Shown here piece after piece: positions 55,668 to 63,885 of a stretch of DNA of 64,000 nucleotides. The stretch covers positions 608-64,607 of the forward strand of contig DEFM01000001.1 in the NCBI GenBank assembly GCA_002350855.1. The letters are read 5' to 3'. Every line of letters starts with the position of its first letter. Position 1 is the first letter of the stretch. The stretch is from Prevotellaceae bacterium UBA2852. Lineage in GTDB: Bacteria; Bacteroidota; Bacteroidia; Bacteroidales; Bacteroidaceae. Made by a program: the position numbers and the translations under genes. The notes under the pieces are model-generated. The model was not told where the DNA came from. It saw only the letters and a list, made by a program, of their open reading frames with translations, and did not search any database.

Positions 55668-55675
55668 TACCTTTG
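55668..55675 (+). promoter_or_regulatory. -7 element for tRNA-Arg
   Basis: TACCTTTG, ending 11 bases before the tRNA. A TTTTCTG stretch occupies the -33 place, not a clear TTTG. Confidence 0.6.
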
Positions 55676-55686
55676 CATTAGATAAA

Positions 55687-55760
55687 GGCTCCGTAGCTTA
55701 GCTGTATAGAGCGTCAGATTCCGGTTCTGAAGGTCGAGGGTTAGAATCCCTCCGGAGTCA
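55687..55760 (+). tRNA. tRNA-Arg (anticodon CCG)
   Basis: Acceptor GGCTCCG / CGGAGTC (one G-U) with discriminator A; D arm GCTT/GAGC; anticodon stem TCAGA/TCTGA around TTCCGGT (anticodon CCG); T arm GAGGG/CCCTC. The T loop is TTAGAAT, not TTCGAAT, and the D loop is AGCTGTATA with a single G, so position 56 is A and position 19 is T. Confidence 0.93.
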
Positions 55761-55761
55761 C

Positions 55762-55828
55762 AAAGAAAAAGCCACTTATAATTATGTGAAAATTCATTTT
55801 TGACATAAAAATAAGTGGCTTTTCTTTG
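55762..55828 (+). terminator. Terminator of tRNA-Arg
   Basis: A long hairpin: AAAGAAAAAGCCACTTAT on the left pairs with ATAAGTGGCTTTTCTTT on the right (one bulged A), and the loop contains a second weak stem (TTATGT / ACATAA). The TTTTCTTTGT run on the right acts as the U-tract. Confidence 0.85.
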
Positions 55829-55833
55829 TAAGA

Positions 55834-55919
55834 CGTGCCCGTGGCAGGGTTAGGGATATCCAATCCCTTCGGAATCCGTGCCCGTGGCAGGGTTAGGGAT
55901 ATCCAATCCCTTCGGAATC
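55834..55919 (+). repeat. Two perfect tandem copies of a 43-bp unit
   Basis: The unit from 55834-55876 is repeated exactly at 55877-55919. Each contains AGGGATATCCAATCCCT, a short stem (AGGGAT/ATCCCT), and begins CGTGCCCGTGGCAGGG. It lies between the tRNA-Arg terminator and the stop codon of the convergent CxxC protein gene. Confidence 0.95.
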
Positions 55920-55926
55920 CTAAAAA

Positions 55927-56358
55927 TTATTTAACTCCTTTCCCGGAACATTCAGGGCAAGTCCAATACTTGTTTCCGTTGCCGTCACACTGGGTGCATT
56001 TTGATCCGCCTGCACCATCGCAACTAGTGCATACAACTTCTCCGTCACCATGACATTTATCGCATGTGGGAGTGCCTTTGCCACCACAGCGTTGACATTC
56101 ACGATGGTCTCCATTTCTGTCAACCCAGTAACCTCTTCCGTTACAGTTGTAACAGGAGAATTTTCCTGCTCCCATGCACATTGTACATCTAATGTATCTT
56201 TTACCATTGCAAAGGCTGCATGATCGCCAACCTTTATCACAGAATGCACAATTGTCAGGAATCTGACCTGTTCCATCGCAGCGGTCGCATTTGTCTTGTG
56301 CTGATACATTTGCTGCAAATAATAGCATTATTGCTAAAGAAAAGAATAATCGTTTCAT
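55927..56358 (-). CDS. Exported protein of ten CxxC motifs (DnaJ zinc-finger-like)
   Basis: A 143-residue protein with a clear signal peptide (LFFSLAIMLLFAANVSAQ) then ten CxxC pairs, most followed by xGxG (CDRCDGTG, CYNCNGRG, CTQCDGNG, CPECSGKG). This matches the CxxCxGxG zinc-binding module of DnaJ, which has four such motifs, but the J domain is missing and the protein is exported. Twenty cysteines could bind about five zinc ions. It may be a periplasmic chaperone, thiol or metal-handling protein. Another frame on the same strand is a shadow. Confidence 0.75.
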   Translation of the reverse strand: MKRLFFSLAIMLLFAANVSAQDKCDRCDGTGQIPDNCAFCDKGWRSCSLCNGKRYIRCTMCMGAGKFSCYNCNGRGYWVDRNGDHRECQRCGGKGTPTCDKCHGDGEVVCTSCDGAGGSKCTQCDGNGNKYWTCPECSGKGVK

Positions 56359-56419
56359 AGTTGTGTTTTGGATTTGAATTTAATGATATGTTGATTATGG
56401 TTAAGCTAAAAGGATTAAC

Positions 56420-56872
56420 TTACTTCTTCTTCTTATAGATAATTTTAGGTTTCTCGCCTTTCCAGTAGCCTGTTTTTATTTCAGGCTTGCACCCCTTCCT
56501 TAAGATAATTACAGAAAGCTTGCGGCAGTCCGATGCATCGATTTCTTCCAGCAGGGGGTTGTTCGATAGGTCAAGTGTGTCGGCATACGACAGACCTGCA
56601 TGCAGATATTGCAGGTTTGGGAAAAATGCCAAGTCCCTATAGTCTTTGATGGGTTGCATGAATGATTTGTAAACCATCAAACTGAGTCGGGTTGATGCAG
56701 CTGCTTCACCAAGGGATATCTCTTGGTCTTTATTTGTGTCGATTTTGTTGAATTTAATGCAAAATGTCTTTAAGCCTTCGTCTGCAAATGAAATCAGTGA
56801 GTCTGACTCCGTCTGTGCACTGCTTGTTATTACTGTGAGGGCTAATGCCAGTGTTGTGAATATCTTTTTCAT
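56420..56872 (-). CDS. Small secreted protein with EF-hand-like loop and LRR-like segment
   Basis: A 150-residue protein with signal peptide ending TSSAQ. A canonical-length EF-hand-like loop DTNKDQEISLGE (D1, N3, D5, E7, E12) follows, then a leucine-rich stretch (LQYLHAGLSYADTLDLSNNP, LLEEIDASDCRKLSVIIL), and a very basic end. Function unknown; calcium binding is a guess. I used the ATG at 56872 that starts the signal peptide; the frame opens nine codons earlier. Confidence 0.65.
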   Translation of the reverse strand: MKKIFTTLALALTVITSSAQTESDSLISFADEGLKTFCIKFNKIDTNKDQEISLGEAAASTRLSLMVYKSFMQPIKDYRDLAFFPNLQYLHAGLSYADTLDLSNNPLLEEIDASDCRKLSVIILRKGCKPEIKTGYWKGEKPKIIYKKKK

Positions 56873-56896
56873 AATCGTCTGTTGTTTTGTGATATG

Positions 56897-56904
56897 CAAA
56901 GATA
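56897..56904 (-). promoter_or_regulatory. -7 element for the EF-hand-like gene
   Basis: The reverse strand reads TATCTTTG here, ~25 bases before the start at 56872. Confidence 0.5.
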
Positions 56905-57026
56905 CGTATTATTCACAAACTCGAAGTAATAATAATTCGGATAATTGACCAATTGCAGGGTTTATTGGATGAATAGAATGAGTTTGCGGTATTAATCCAA
57001 TACACATTATTATATATAAGGGAACA

Positions 57027-57065
57027 AAAAAAGAGTGTGCCAAATCAATTGGCACACTCTTTTTT
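57027..57065. terminator. Terminator after the beta-propeller lipoprotein
   Basis: A perfect 17-bp stem (57027-57043 with 57049-57065) with loop ATCAA and A/T runs at both ends. It serves the reverse-strand lipoprotein gene ending at 57080. Confidence 0.9.
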
Positions 57066-57079
57066 GTATTGGAACTGAA

Positions 57080-59395
57080 TTAGTTGTTGTCAACAAGTTT
57101 GAATACCTGGAAACGATCACGTCCGTAAGCTACATAGATGTAACCGTTGGAGAGATTGATGTAGTTTGCAGATTGAGTGCACTTGTATGAAGCAACTTCC
57201 TTCAATGTCTCTTTGTCAAGGATGATAAGACCTCTTGTTCCGTAAGCTACATAGAGGTATTTGCTGTCGAATGCAACACCGTTGCAGAAACCATCATACT
57301 TGCCTTTGTCGTTGATGATGTTTGCAGGCTGATATACTTTCTCTACGCCATTGTCGATAACCTTGAGACCATCGCGACCGAGGCAGATGTAGATTCTGTT
57401 TCCGTCAACCATTACAACGTTCTTACCATTGTTTGGCTGAATGAATCCTGCGTCGATTGTTGACAGAGGGTTAGACAATGTGAAGTCTGTTGCAGCAAAT
57501 GTCTGAACCTGAACTGGAATTTCAGCTTCTTCGTCAGTTGTACGCTCAGTGAGGTATGATGCTGCAATAGTTGTGCCGTCGCTGTTGATGTGCTTAGCTT
57601 TACCAGGCTTTGCTTCGAAGCTTTCTCTTGCGAGAGTGTTGGCGTTGTAAACTTCATAACCTGCTGTTGTCATAACCTGCAGATAGTTGCCTGTACGGAT
57701 GAGACAGTTGCCGTCACCACCGGAACCAGCTCTCAGCTTGATGTATCTCATAGGAGCAGCTTGTCCTTTCTGCCCATGTGCAATTGTAGTGTCTGCAGGA
57801 CCTGAAACTTCGAACAAACCTTCATTGGTAAGGTTGATGTATGCGAGGATACCTCCGTGCTTTGAAGAGTTTCCTGCAACGAAGAGACGGTGAGGAGTGC
57901 TCTGGTCGTCTATCAAGAGGTGGTTGAAGTCCCATTCCTCGTTGTGGTCGCAGAGGAACTGGAGAAGCTGTGTCTGATTGTTCTTTGTCTGAGCAATTTC
58001 AATACATCCGCTTTGCTTTACACCGCGCTGGTGATAAGAGATGTAGTTGAGGTCGCCCAATGACTGTACGCATGTAGCGGAGATATCGTGAGTGTGGTCT
58101 GGTTCAATCACACTGATAAGTTCGATAACAGGTTTGTTAGGCTCTGTACCGCCGTTGTAATTGTAACCAGGGGAACAGCAGTTTGGTGCCATTGAGAAGG
58201 TTGCGAGTTTGTCGGAAGTATAGTATACGTTTGGCATTACATCGAGATTCTCGTCTGCGATGCGATTTGCATAATTGTTGCCTCCGTCAATAAACCATAT
58301 ACCTTCTGTGGCGTCAAGGGCTAACTGTGCTCCCTCGCTGTCAGATGCAGTGCGGAAAGAGTAGAGGACTTGGCTTGAACCGTTACCGGCATTGTTACCG
58401 ATGCGGTTTGCTTTGATAACGCCCTTTGCGTTATCGCCAAGAAGAATACATGATGCTGAGTTGCCGTTGTTAAGATTGGTATAGTCTCCTGCAACCTCGA
58501 CAAATGCACCATCTTCAAGGAAGATTGAGCTGTTGGCACAAACAAAAATGCTTCCTGCTATTACATGGTTAAGCCATGCTGTATCTCCATTGGAATTGAT
58601 CGTGAACTGCCCAGGAGTGATAACTGTGCAGTCTGCAATCAAATGTGCTGTATTGATGAGTGATATGTTTGGAGCTTGCAATTTTCCGCGAATGGCAAGA
58701 TTGTTCTGGATTGTAAGGTCGGTGTCAAGTGTCATGTCGCCTGCTATGTAGCAAACAGCATTCCATTCTATGTTGAAATTCTTACAAATCACGTCACCGC
58801 CAATATAAGCTTTGGAATTGTTAAGGCGGAATGAAACGTCATTGCCGAGGTTCATGTCGCCGTAGCAATAGAATCCACCAGTTTGTCCCTGTACATAGAA
58901 TTCCTTATTGCTGGCTGTGTAGTTGAAAGTACCCCAGTTGTAGATTTTCAGCTGAACGGCATTGGTGTTATTCCAGTTTACTGTACCTCCAGGTAGGATG
59001 TAAATGTTTCCATTTCCCCAGCCACCGGAATAGTTAAGTGTACCTGCAACGTAAAGATCCACATTCGACATGTTAAGATCTCCGGAGAATGTCTCCTCTG
59101 CTGCAATGACATAAGAACCTGCGCTCATCTGCCATGACTGCAATCCTTTAAGAACACGGGCTTCTGCAGGTACGGATGGAGCTTCAGGCATGTCTGTCAC
59201 GAATCCCAAAGCTGTAATTACATCAGCTGTTACGGTTCGTGTACCTTGTGTCTTGTAGTTGGTAACCCGTGATGCATCAGGAACTGTTACTTCCAATCCG
59301 TTTTTCTGGATTTTTACATTGCTGCTTAAGTCGTCGTCTGATGAGCAGGCTGTAAACAATGCCAGAGCTAATCCTAAATAGAAGACTTTTTTCAT
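57080..59395 (-). CDS. Large lipoprotein with beta-helix-like and propeller-like halves
   Basis: A 771-residue lipoprotein (lipobox LFTACSSDDD). Residues ~100-370 contain repeating short strands (DLYVAGTLNY, NIYILPGGTVNW, KAYIGGDVICKNF, AVCYIAGDMTL) suggesting a right-handed beta-helix like bactofilin or adhesin stalks. Residues ~440-771 contain beta-propeller/LVIVD-like repeats (RIYICLGRDGLKVID, YLYVAYGTRGLIILD, YIYVAYGRDRFQVFK). I do not recognise the whole protein. It is probably surface exposed in the outer membrane. The ATG at 59395 gives the lipoprotein signal; the longer frame from 59440 would mask it. Confidence 0.7.
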   Translation of the reverse strand: MKKVFYLGLALALFTACSSDDDLSSNVKIQKNGLEVTVPDASRVTNYKTQGTRTVTADVITALGFVTDMPEAPSVPAEARVLKGLQSWQMSAGSYVIAAEETFSGDLNMSNVDLYVAGTLNYSGGWGNGNIYILPGGTVNWNNTNAVQLKIYNWGTFNYTASNKEFYVQGQTGGFYCYGDMNLGNDVSFRLNNSKAYIGGDVICKNFNIEWNAVCYIAGDMTLDTDLTIQNNLAIRGKLQAPNISLINTAHLIADCTVITPGQFTINSNGDTAWLNHVIAGSIFVCANSSIFLEDGAFVEVAGDYTNLNNGNSASCILLGDNAKGVIKANRIGNNAGNGSSQVLYSFRTASDSEGAQLALDATEGIWFIDGGNNYANRIADENLDVMPNVYYTSDKLATFSMAPNCCSPGYNYNGGTEPNKPVIELISVIEPDHTHDISATCVQSLGDLNYISYHQRGVKQSGCIEIAQTKNNQTQLLQFLCDHNEEWDFNHLLIDDQSTPHRLFVAGNSSKHGGILAYINLTNEGLFEVSGPADTTIAHGQKGQAAPMRYIKLRAGSGGDGNCLIRTGNYLQVMTTAGYEVYNANTLARESFEAKPGKAKHINSDGTTIAASYLTERTTDEEAEIPVQVQTFAATDFTLSNPLSTIDAGFIQPNNGKNVVMVDGNRIYICLGRDGLKVIDNGVEKVYQPANIINDKGKYDGFCNGVAFDSKYLYVAYGTRGLIILDKETLKEVASYKCTQSANYINLSNGYIYVAYGRDRFQVFKLVDNN

Positions 59396-59816
59396 CTTTG
59401 TGTTAATTTGGTAAATATATTTGAAGTTTTTATACGTCATAACATTGTTAATTTTTTTGTTTTTTTCTACTATTAGATAAGTTAGTTTGTGCGTTTATGT
59501 TCTTTGGCCTATTTAAATTGCAAAAATAGGCATTTATTTTTTAATAATGTGCACTTGGTGCGGACAAATTTGGCATTTGGATATGTATTTTAACACTTCG
59601 CTCATGGAATTAGTGTTTTATTCCTGTTTTATGCATGTTAAATGCCTGTTTTGTTGTTTTTGGTGCTCTTAGTACCGAATATGGAAATAGGGATGCTAAT
59701 GCCTTCTGAGGGGGAAAAAGTGAAATGAAAATTTTGTAAATCCAAAGAAATACAATAACTTTGCAAGTTGTTAGATGCTGAAAAACAAACATATTAAATA
59801 TTCAATTAAATAATTT
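59396..59816. promoter_or_regulatory. Divergent control region of the large lipoprotein and nqr operon
   Basis: The 421-bp region has no gene. Forward: TTTG (59733-59736), 19 bases, TAACTTTG (59756-59763) is the nqrA promoter, ~50 bases before the start. Reverse: TATTTTTG (complement of 59521-59528) is a -7 element for the lipoprotein, giving a ~120-base leader. The rest is A/T-rich with no hairpin I would call a terminator. Confidence 0.7.
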
Positions 59817-61166
59817 ATGGCGAATGTAATTAAACTGAAGAAAGGCTTGACCATCAATCTTGCTGGCAAAGCTGCTCCAGAGATTTCGCAATCAGAGGCA
59901 GGTAAGTTGTTCGGACTTGTACCTGATTCCTTTGTGGGTGTGAAGCCGAAGGTAGTAGTTAAGGAAGGTGATGCAGTCAAAGCCGGTGATGCACTGTTCG
60001 TTGACAAGTTGCATCCTGAAGTGAAGTTCGTTTCTCCTGTCAGCGGTACTGTTAAAGCCGTTGAACGTGGTGAACGTCGCAAGGTATTGAGTATCCAGGT
60101 GGAAGCCGATGGAAAGCAGGCATGCGTTGATTTCGGCAAGAAGCAAGTAGAGAAACTCAATGCAGATGAGGTGAAACAGGTTATGCTTGATGCTGGTCTG
60201 TTCGCATTCTTCCTTCAGCGTCCTTATGCTGTAACCGCTAATCCTGAGGAGCAGCCTAAGGCGATTTTTATTTCTGCAATCAGTGACATGCCTCTTGCAG
60301 CAGACTTTGAAGTAGCTCTCAAAGGACATGAGGCTGAGTTCCAGACTGGTCTTGACGCTTTGTCCAAACTTGCCAAGGTGTATCTTGGCGTAAGTCCTAA
60401 GGCAAGCAGTGCATTGAAGGATGCCAAGAATGTCACAGTTAATGTGTTTAACGGCAAGTGCCCTGCAGGTAATGTGGGTGTTCAGATCAACCATGTTGCC
60501 CCAGTGAATAAGGGCGAAGTGGTTTGGACAATTGGCGCAGAGGAAGTAATCTTCATCGGACGTGTGTTCACTACAGGTAAGGTTGACTTCACTCGTACAC
60601 TGGCTGTTGCAGGAAGTGAGATTGTTAAGCCACAGTATGTTAAGGCAGTTGTAGGTCAGCAGATTGGTACAATCGTTGCCGGTAACGTTAAGACAGACCA
60701 GAAGGTACGTCTGATTGACGGCAATCCTCTCACAGGTCTGAAAGTTGAGGACAACGATTTCCTTGGTGCTCATTCTACTGAGGTAACAGCGATTCCTGAA
60801 GGTGATACTGCAGACGAGGCATTCGGATGGATGATGCCACGTTTCAAGGAGTTCTCTACCAGCCGTAGCTACTTCTCTTGGCTGCGTGGCAAAAAGACAG
60901 AATATGTTATTGACGCACGAATCAAGGGTGGACTTCGCCACATGATTATGTCTGGCGAATACGACTCTGTTTTCCCAATGGACATTTTCCCAGAGCAGCT
61001 TGTCAAGGCTATCATCGCAGGCGACATCGACCGCATGGAAGCTCTTGGTATCTATGAGGTTGCTCCTGAGGACTTTGCACTTTGCGAGTTCGTTGACAGC
61101 TCTAAGCTGGAAGTTCAGCGCATCGTTCGCGAAGGACTGGATATGCTCAGAAAAGAAAACGCGTAA
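59817..61166 (+). CDS. nqrA: Na+-translocating NADH:quinone reductase subunit A
   Basis: A 449-residue protein. The start IKLKKGLTINLAGKAAPEIS and the segments GLVPDSFVGVKPKVVVKEGD and VKFVSPVSGTVKAVERGERR match NqrA, as do the late GGLRHMIMSGEYDSVFPMDIF and GIYEVAPEDFALCEFVDSS. NqrA carries the quinone-binding part of the pump. It is the first gene of the operon; the MITE-like element at 61170-61295 follows directly. Confidence 0.97.
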   Translation: MANVIKLKKGLTINLAGKAAPEISQSEAGKLFGLVPDSFVGVKPKVVVKEGDAVKAGDALFVDKLHPEVKFVSPVSGTVKAVERGERRKVLSIQVEADGKQACVDFGKKQVEKLNADEVKQVMLDAGLFAFFLQRPYAVTANPEEQPKAIFISAISDMPLAADFEVALKGHEAEFQTGLDALSKLAKVYLGVSPKASSALKDAKNVTVNVFNGKCPAGNVGVQINHVAPVNKGEVVWTIGAEEVIFIGRVFTTGKVDFTRTLAVAGSEIVKPQYVKAVVGQQIGTIVAGNVKTDQKVRLIDGNPLTGLKVEDNDFLGAHSTEVTAIPEGDTADEAFGWMMPRFKEFSTSRSYFSWLRGKKTEYVIDARIKGGLRHMIMSGEYDSVFPMDIFPEQLVKAIIAGDIDRMEALGIYEVAPEDFALCEFVDSSKLEVQRIVREGLDMLRKENA

Positions 61167-61169
61167 GGA

Positions 61170-61295
61170 GACCCACCCCCTTACCCCTCCCAAGGGAGGG
61201 GCGTGGTAACTTTTAATTCTTTAAAATACTATTGTAGAATATCTCTCCCATAAATCATTCTACGCCCTCCCCTTGGGGAGGGATGGGGAGGGGTC
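61170..61295 (+). mobile_element. MITE-like inverted-repeat element between nqrA and nqrB
   Basis: The 126-bp block is bounded by two imperfect ~33-base inverted repeats (61170-61203 and 61263-61295). Each arm is partly palindromic itself (CCCCTCCCAAGGGAGGGG and CCCTCCCCTTGGGGAGGG). The centre is A/T-rich and noncoding. It lies between two operon genes without disturbing either. No target duplication or transposase was found. Confidence 0.75.
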
Positions 61296-61301
61296 TTTAT
61301 T

Positions 61302-62468
61302 ATGAAAGCATTAAGAAAATTTTTAGATAAAATCAAGCCATCTTTCCAGGAAGGTGGTAAGCTGCATGCTTTCCGTTCTGTCTTTGACGGTTTCGAAACT
61401 TTCATGTTCGTGCCCAATGAGACAGCAAAAGCACGTGGTGCCCACATCCATGATGCCATCGACTCGAAGCGCATCATGTCGATAGTGGTATTGGCTCTGG
61501 TGCCTGCCATGTTGTTCGGTATGTACAACGTGGGTTATCAGCACTATCTGTTTACAGGAACAGCTGCTCCTGCATTCTGGGCAAGTTTCTGGTACGGATT
61601 CCTGGCAGTTCTTCCAAAAATTGTAGTCAGCTACGTGGTAGGTCTTGGCATCGAGTTCACGGTGGCTCAATGGAAGGGTGAGGAAATCCACGAAGGTTTC
61701 CTTGTGAGCGGTATTCTCATTCCTCTCATCGTTCCTATCAACTGTCCGCTTTGGATGATTGCAGTTGCAACAGCATTTGCTGTAATCTTCGCTAAGGAAG
61801 TGTTCGGTGGAACAGGTATGAATATCTTCAATGTCGCACTTGTTACTCGTGCGTTCCTGTTCTTCTCTTATCCTTCTACCATGTCAGGTGACAAGGTTTG
61901 GGTAAACGGCAACTACATGGATTGTATCACTGGTGTGGCAGGCAATGCTGCCGATGCTGTTACTGCAGCTACTCCTCTGGGTCAGCTGGCAGCAAATGAA
62001 ACAGTTACTGCTTCATTCAATGACACTATTCTTGGATTCATCCCTGGTTCAATCGGTGAGACCAGCGTCATCGCCATTGCTCTCGGTGCAATCCTGCTCC
62101 TCTGGACAGGCGTAGCAAGTTGGAAGACCATGTTGAGTGTATTCGTAGGTGGAATCCTCACTGCATTCCTGTTCCGCGACAAGATTGTTGACAACTTCGA
62201 GTGGTATGAGCATATCACAGTCGGCGGTTTCTGCTTCGGTGCTGTATTCATGGCAACCGATCCTGTTACCAGTGCACGTACTGAGTGCGGTAAGTGGATT
62301 TACGGATTCCTCATCGGTGTGGTTGCAATCATCATCCGTGTGCTTAACCCGGGTTATCCAGAAGGTATGATGCTTGCCATCCTGCTCATGAACGTATTTG
62401 CTCCGCTTATCGACTACTTTGTAGTTCAATCTAATATAAACAAGCGTGCTAAGCGTGCTGCAAAATAA
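61302..62468 (+). CDS. nqrB: Na+-translocating NADH:quinone reductase subunit B
   Basis: A 388-residue membrane protein with about nine segments. ALVPAMLFGMYNVGYQHYLF and GTGMNIFNVALVTRAFLFFS match NqrB; Thr224 in DAVTAATPLGQL fits the place where FMN is covalently attached (S/T-x-x-T). VGGFCFGAVFMATDPVTSA is also conserved. NqrB is a core subunit of the electron path. Its start lies 6 bases after the MITE-like element, so its ribosome-binding region has been affected by that insertion. Confidence 0.97.
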   Translation: MKALRKFLDKIKPSFQEGGKLHAFRSVFDGFETFMFVPNETAKARGAHIHDAIDSKRIMSIVVLALVPAMLFGMYNVGYQHYLFTGTAAPAFWASFWYGFLAVLPKIVVSYVVGLGIEFTVAQWKGEEIHEGFLVSGILIPLIVPINCPLWMIAVATAFAVIFAKEVFGGTGMNIFNVALVTRAFLFFSYPSTMSGDKVWVNGNYMDCITGVAGNAADAVTAATPLGQLAANETVTASFNDTILGFIPGSIGETSVIAIALGAILLLWTGVASWKTMLSVFVGGILTAFLFRDKIVDNFEWYEHITVGGFCFGAVFMATDPVTSARTECGKWIYGFLIGVVAIIIRVLNPGYPEGMMLAILLMNVFAPLIDYFVVQSNINKRAKRAAK

Positions 62469-62483
62469 AGAGGACACAGAACT

Positions 62484-63209
62484 ATGGCAAAATTCAATAC
62501 AAATGGAAACGTATATACAATAGTATATGCTTCCGTAATAGTTATTATCGTAGCGTTCCTCCTCGCATTTGTGTCTTCTTCTCTGAAACCGACACAGGAT
62601 GCAAACGTTGCGATTGACAAGAAACAGCAGATTCTCGCATCGCTCAATATCCGCGGTGTGGAGAAGGCTGATGTTCAGGCTCGTTTCGCAGAAGCAATCC
62701 AGCAGGATATGATTTACGACATCGCTTCTACAGATGTGATCGACGAAGGTAAGTCTGAAACTAAGGATCAGGCTGGTTTCAAAGTTGCTTCCAAGGAAAT
62801 GAAGGAAAAGCGTCCGTTCTATGTAGCAAATATAGACGGTGCGACAAAATATGTCATTCCTGTAACCGGTGCAGGTCTCTGGGGTGGTATCTGGGGCTAT
62901 ATTGCTCTTGATGATGACTGCGAGACCGTTTTCGGCACATATTTCTCTCATGAAAGTGAAACTGCAGGTCTTGGTGCCCGCATCACTGAGGACTGGTTCC
63001 AGGAGAGCTTTATTGGCAAGAAACTTCATGCTGACGGTAATGAAGGCATCGCCCTCGGCGTAGTAAAGAAAGGAAAGGAAGGAAACATGTCACCTGAAAA
63101 CTATGTAAATGGTGTGACTGGTGCAACACTGACTTCCAATGGTGTTAACGACATGATTCAGAAAGGTCTTGGTGCATATCAGGATATTCTGGATACATAT
63201 AAAAAGTAA
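62484..63209 (+). CDS. nqrC: Na+-translocating NADH:quinone reductase subunit C
   Basis: A 241-residue protein with one N-terminal membrane segment (~10-31) and a periplasmic domain. Covalent FMN attachment is placed at Thr215 in NGVTGATLTSNGVN. GAGLWGGIWGYIALDDD and HESETAGLGARI are typical NqrC segments. It relays electrons between NqrD/E and NqrB. Its stop overlaps the nqrD start (TAATG). Confidence 0.97.
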   Translation: MAKFNTNGNVYTIVYASVIVIIVAFLLAFVSSSLKPTQDANVAIDKKQQILASLNIRGVEKADVQARFAEAIQQDMIYDIASTDVIDEGKSETKDQAGFKVASKEMKEKRPFYVANIDGATKYVIPVTGAGLWGGIWGYIALDDDCETVFGTYFSHESETAGLGARITEDWFQESFIGKKLHADGNEGIALGVVKKGKEGNMSPENYVNGVTGATLTSNGVNDMIQKGLGAYQDILDTYKK

Positions 63210-63859
63210 TGGAGGAAAAGAATATGGGTAAGTTATTTTCAAAGGAAAATCGCCAGGCTTTCACCAATCCGCTGAATCTGGAGAATCCAATAGCGGTTCA
63301 GGTTCTTGGCATCTGTTCGGCTCTTGCCGTTACTTCTCAGCTTAAGCCTGCAATTGTCATGGGTCTTTCTGTGACAGTTATTACAGCTTTCTCAAATGTG
63401 ATTATCTCGCTCATCCGCAAGACAATTCCAAACCGCATCCGTATCATCGTTCAGCTTGTAGTTGTTGCTGCTCTCGTAACTATCGTCAGCAACATCCTTA
63501 AAGCTTACGTCTATGATGTGAGTGTGCAGCTCTCGGTATATGTCGGACTTATCATCACCAACTGTATTCTGATGGGACGTCTCGAGGCTTTTGCCATGCA
63601 GAACGGTCCATGGGAGTCTTTCCTCGATGGTGTAGGCAACGGTCTGGGCTATGCTTTGATTCTTGTGATTGTCGGTTTCTTCCGTGAATTCCTCGGTTTC
63701 GGTTCCCTTCTCGGATTCCAGATTATTCCGGATACATGGTTGCTCGACAATGGCGGTGGTTATCTGCACAACGGTATGATGACAATGCCGGCTATGGCAC
63801 TCATCCTGGTTGCTTGTGTAATTTGGGCACACCGTGCATATAATAAGGATATTAAATAA
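63209..63859 (+). CDS. nqrD: Na+-translocating NADH:quinone reductase subunit D
   Basis: A 216-residue membrane protein with about six segments. [20 protein letters not shown] and [20 protein letters not shown] are typical NqrD, with [21 protein letters not shown] late. The ATG at 63209 overlaps the nqrC stop; a second ATG five codons later (63224) is also possible and would give a more standard N-terminus. Confidence 0.95.
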   Translation: MEEKNMGKLFSKENRQAFTNPLNLENPIAVQVLGICSALAVTSQLKPAIVMGLSVTVITAFSNVIISLIRKTIPNRIRIIVQLVVVAALVTIVSNILKAYVYDVSVQLSVYVGLIITNCILMGRLEAFAMQNGPWESFLDGVGNGLGYALILVIVGFFREFLGFGSLLGFQIIPDTWLLDNGGGYLHNGMMTMPAMALILVACVIWAHRAYNKDIK

Positions 63860-63885
63860 TTCACATACTAAAAAAGAAAACAATT

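Noticed and set aside
55834..55919. 43-base direct repeats considered as a CRISPR array
   Set aside because: The two copies abut with no spacer between them and no cas gene is nearby.
55804..56318. Second overlapping frame on the reverse strand over the CxxC protein gene
   Set aside because: It lacks a signal peptide and family features; the CxxC frame has both.
59892..61193. A 433-residue open frame on the reverse strand across nqrA
   Set aside because: It is the shadow of nqrA, whose forward translation is a clear family match; the reverse product is cysteine-rich and low in sense.
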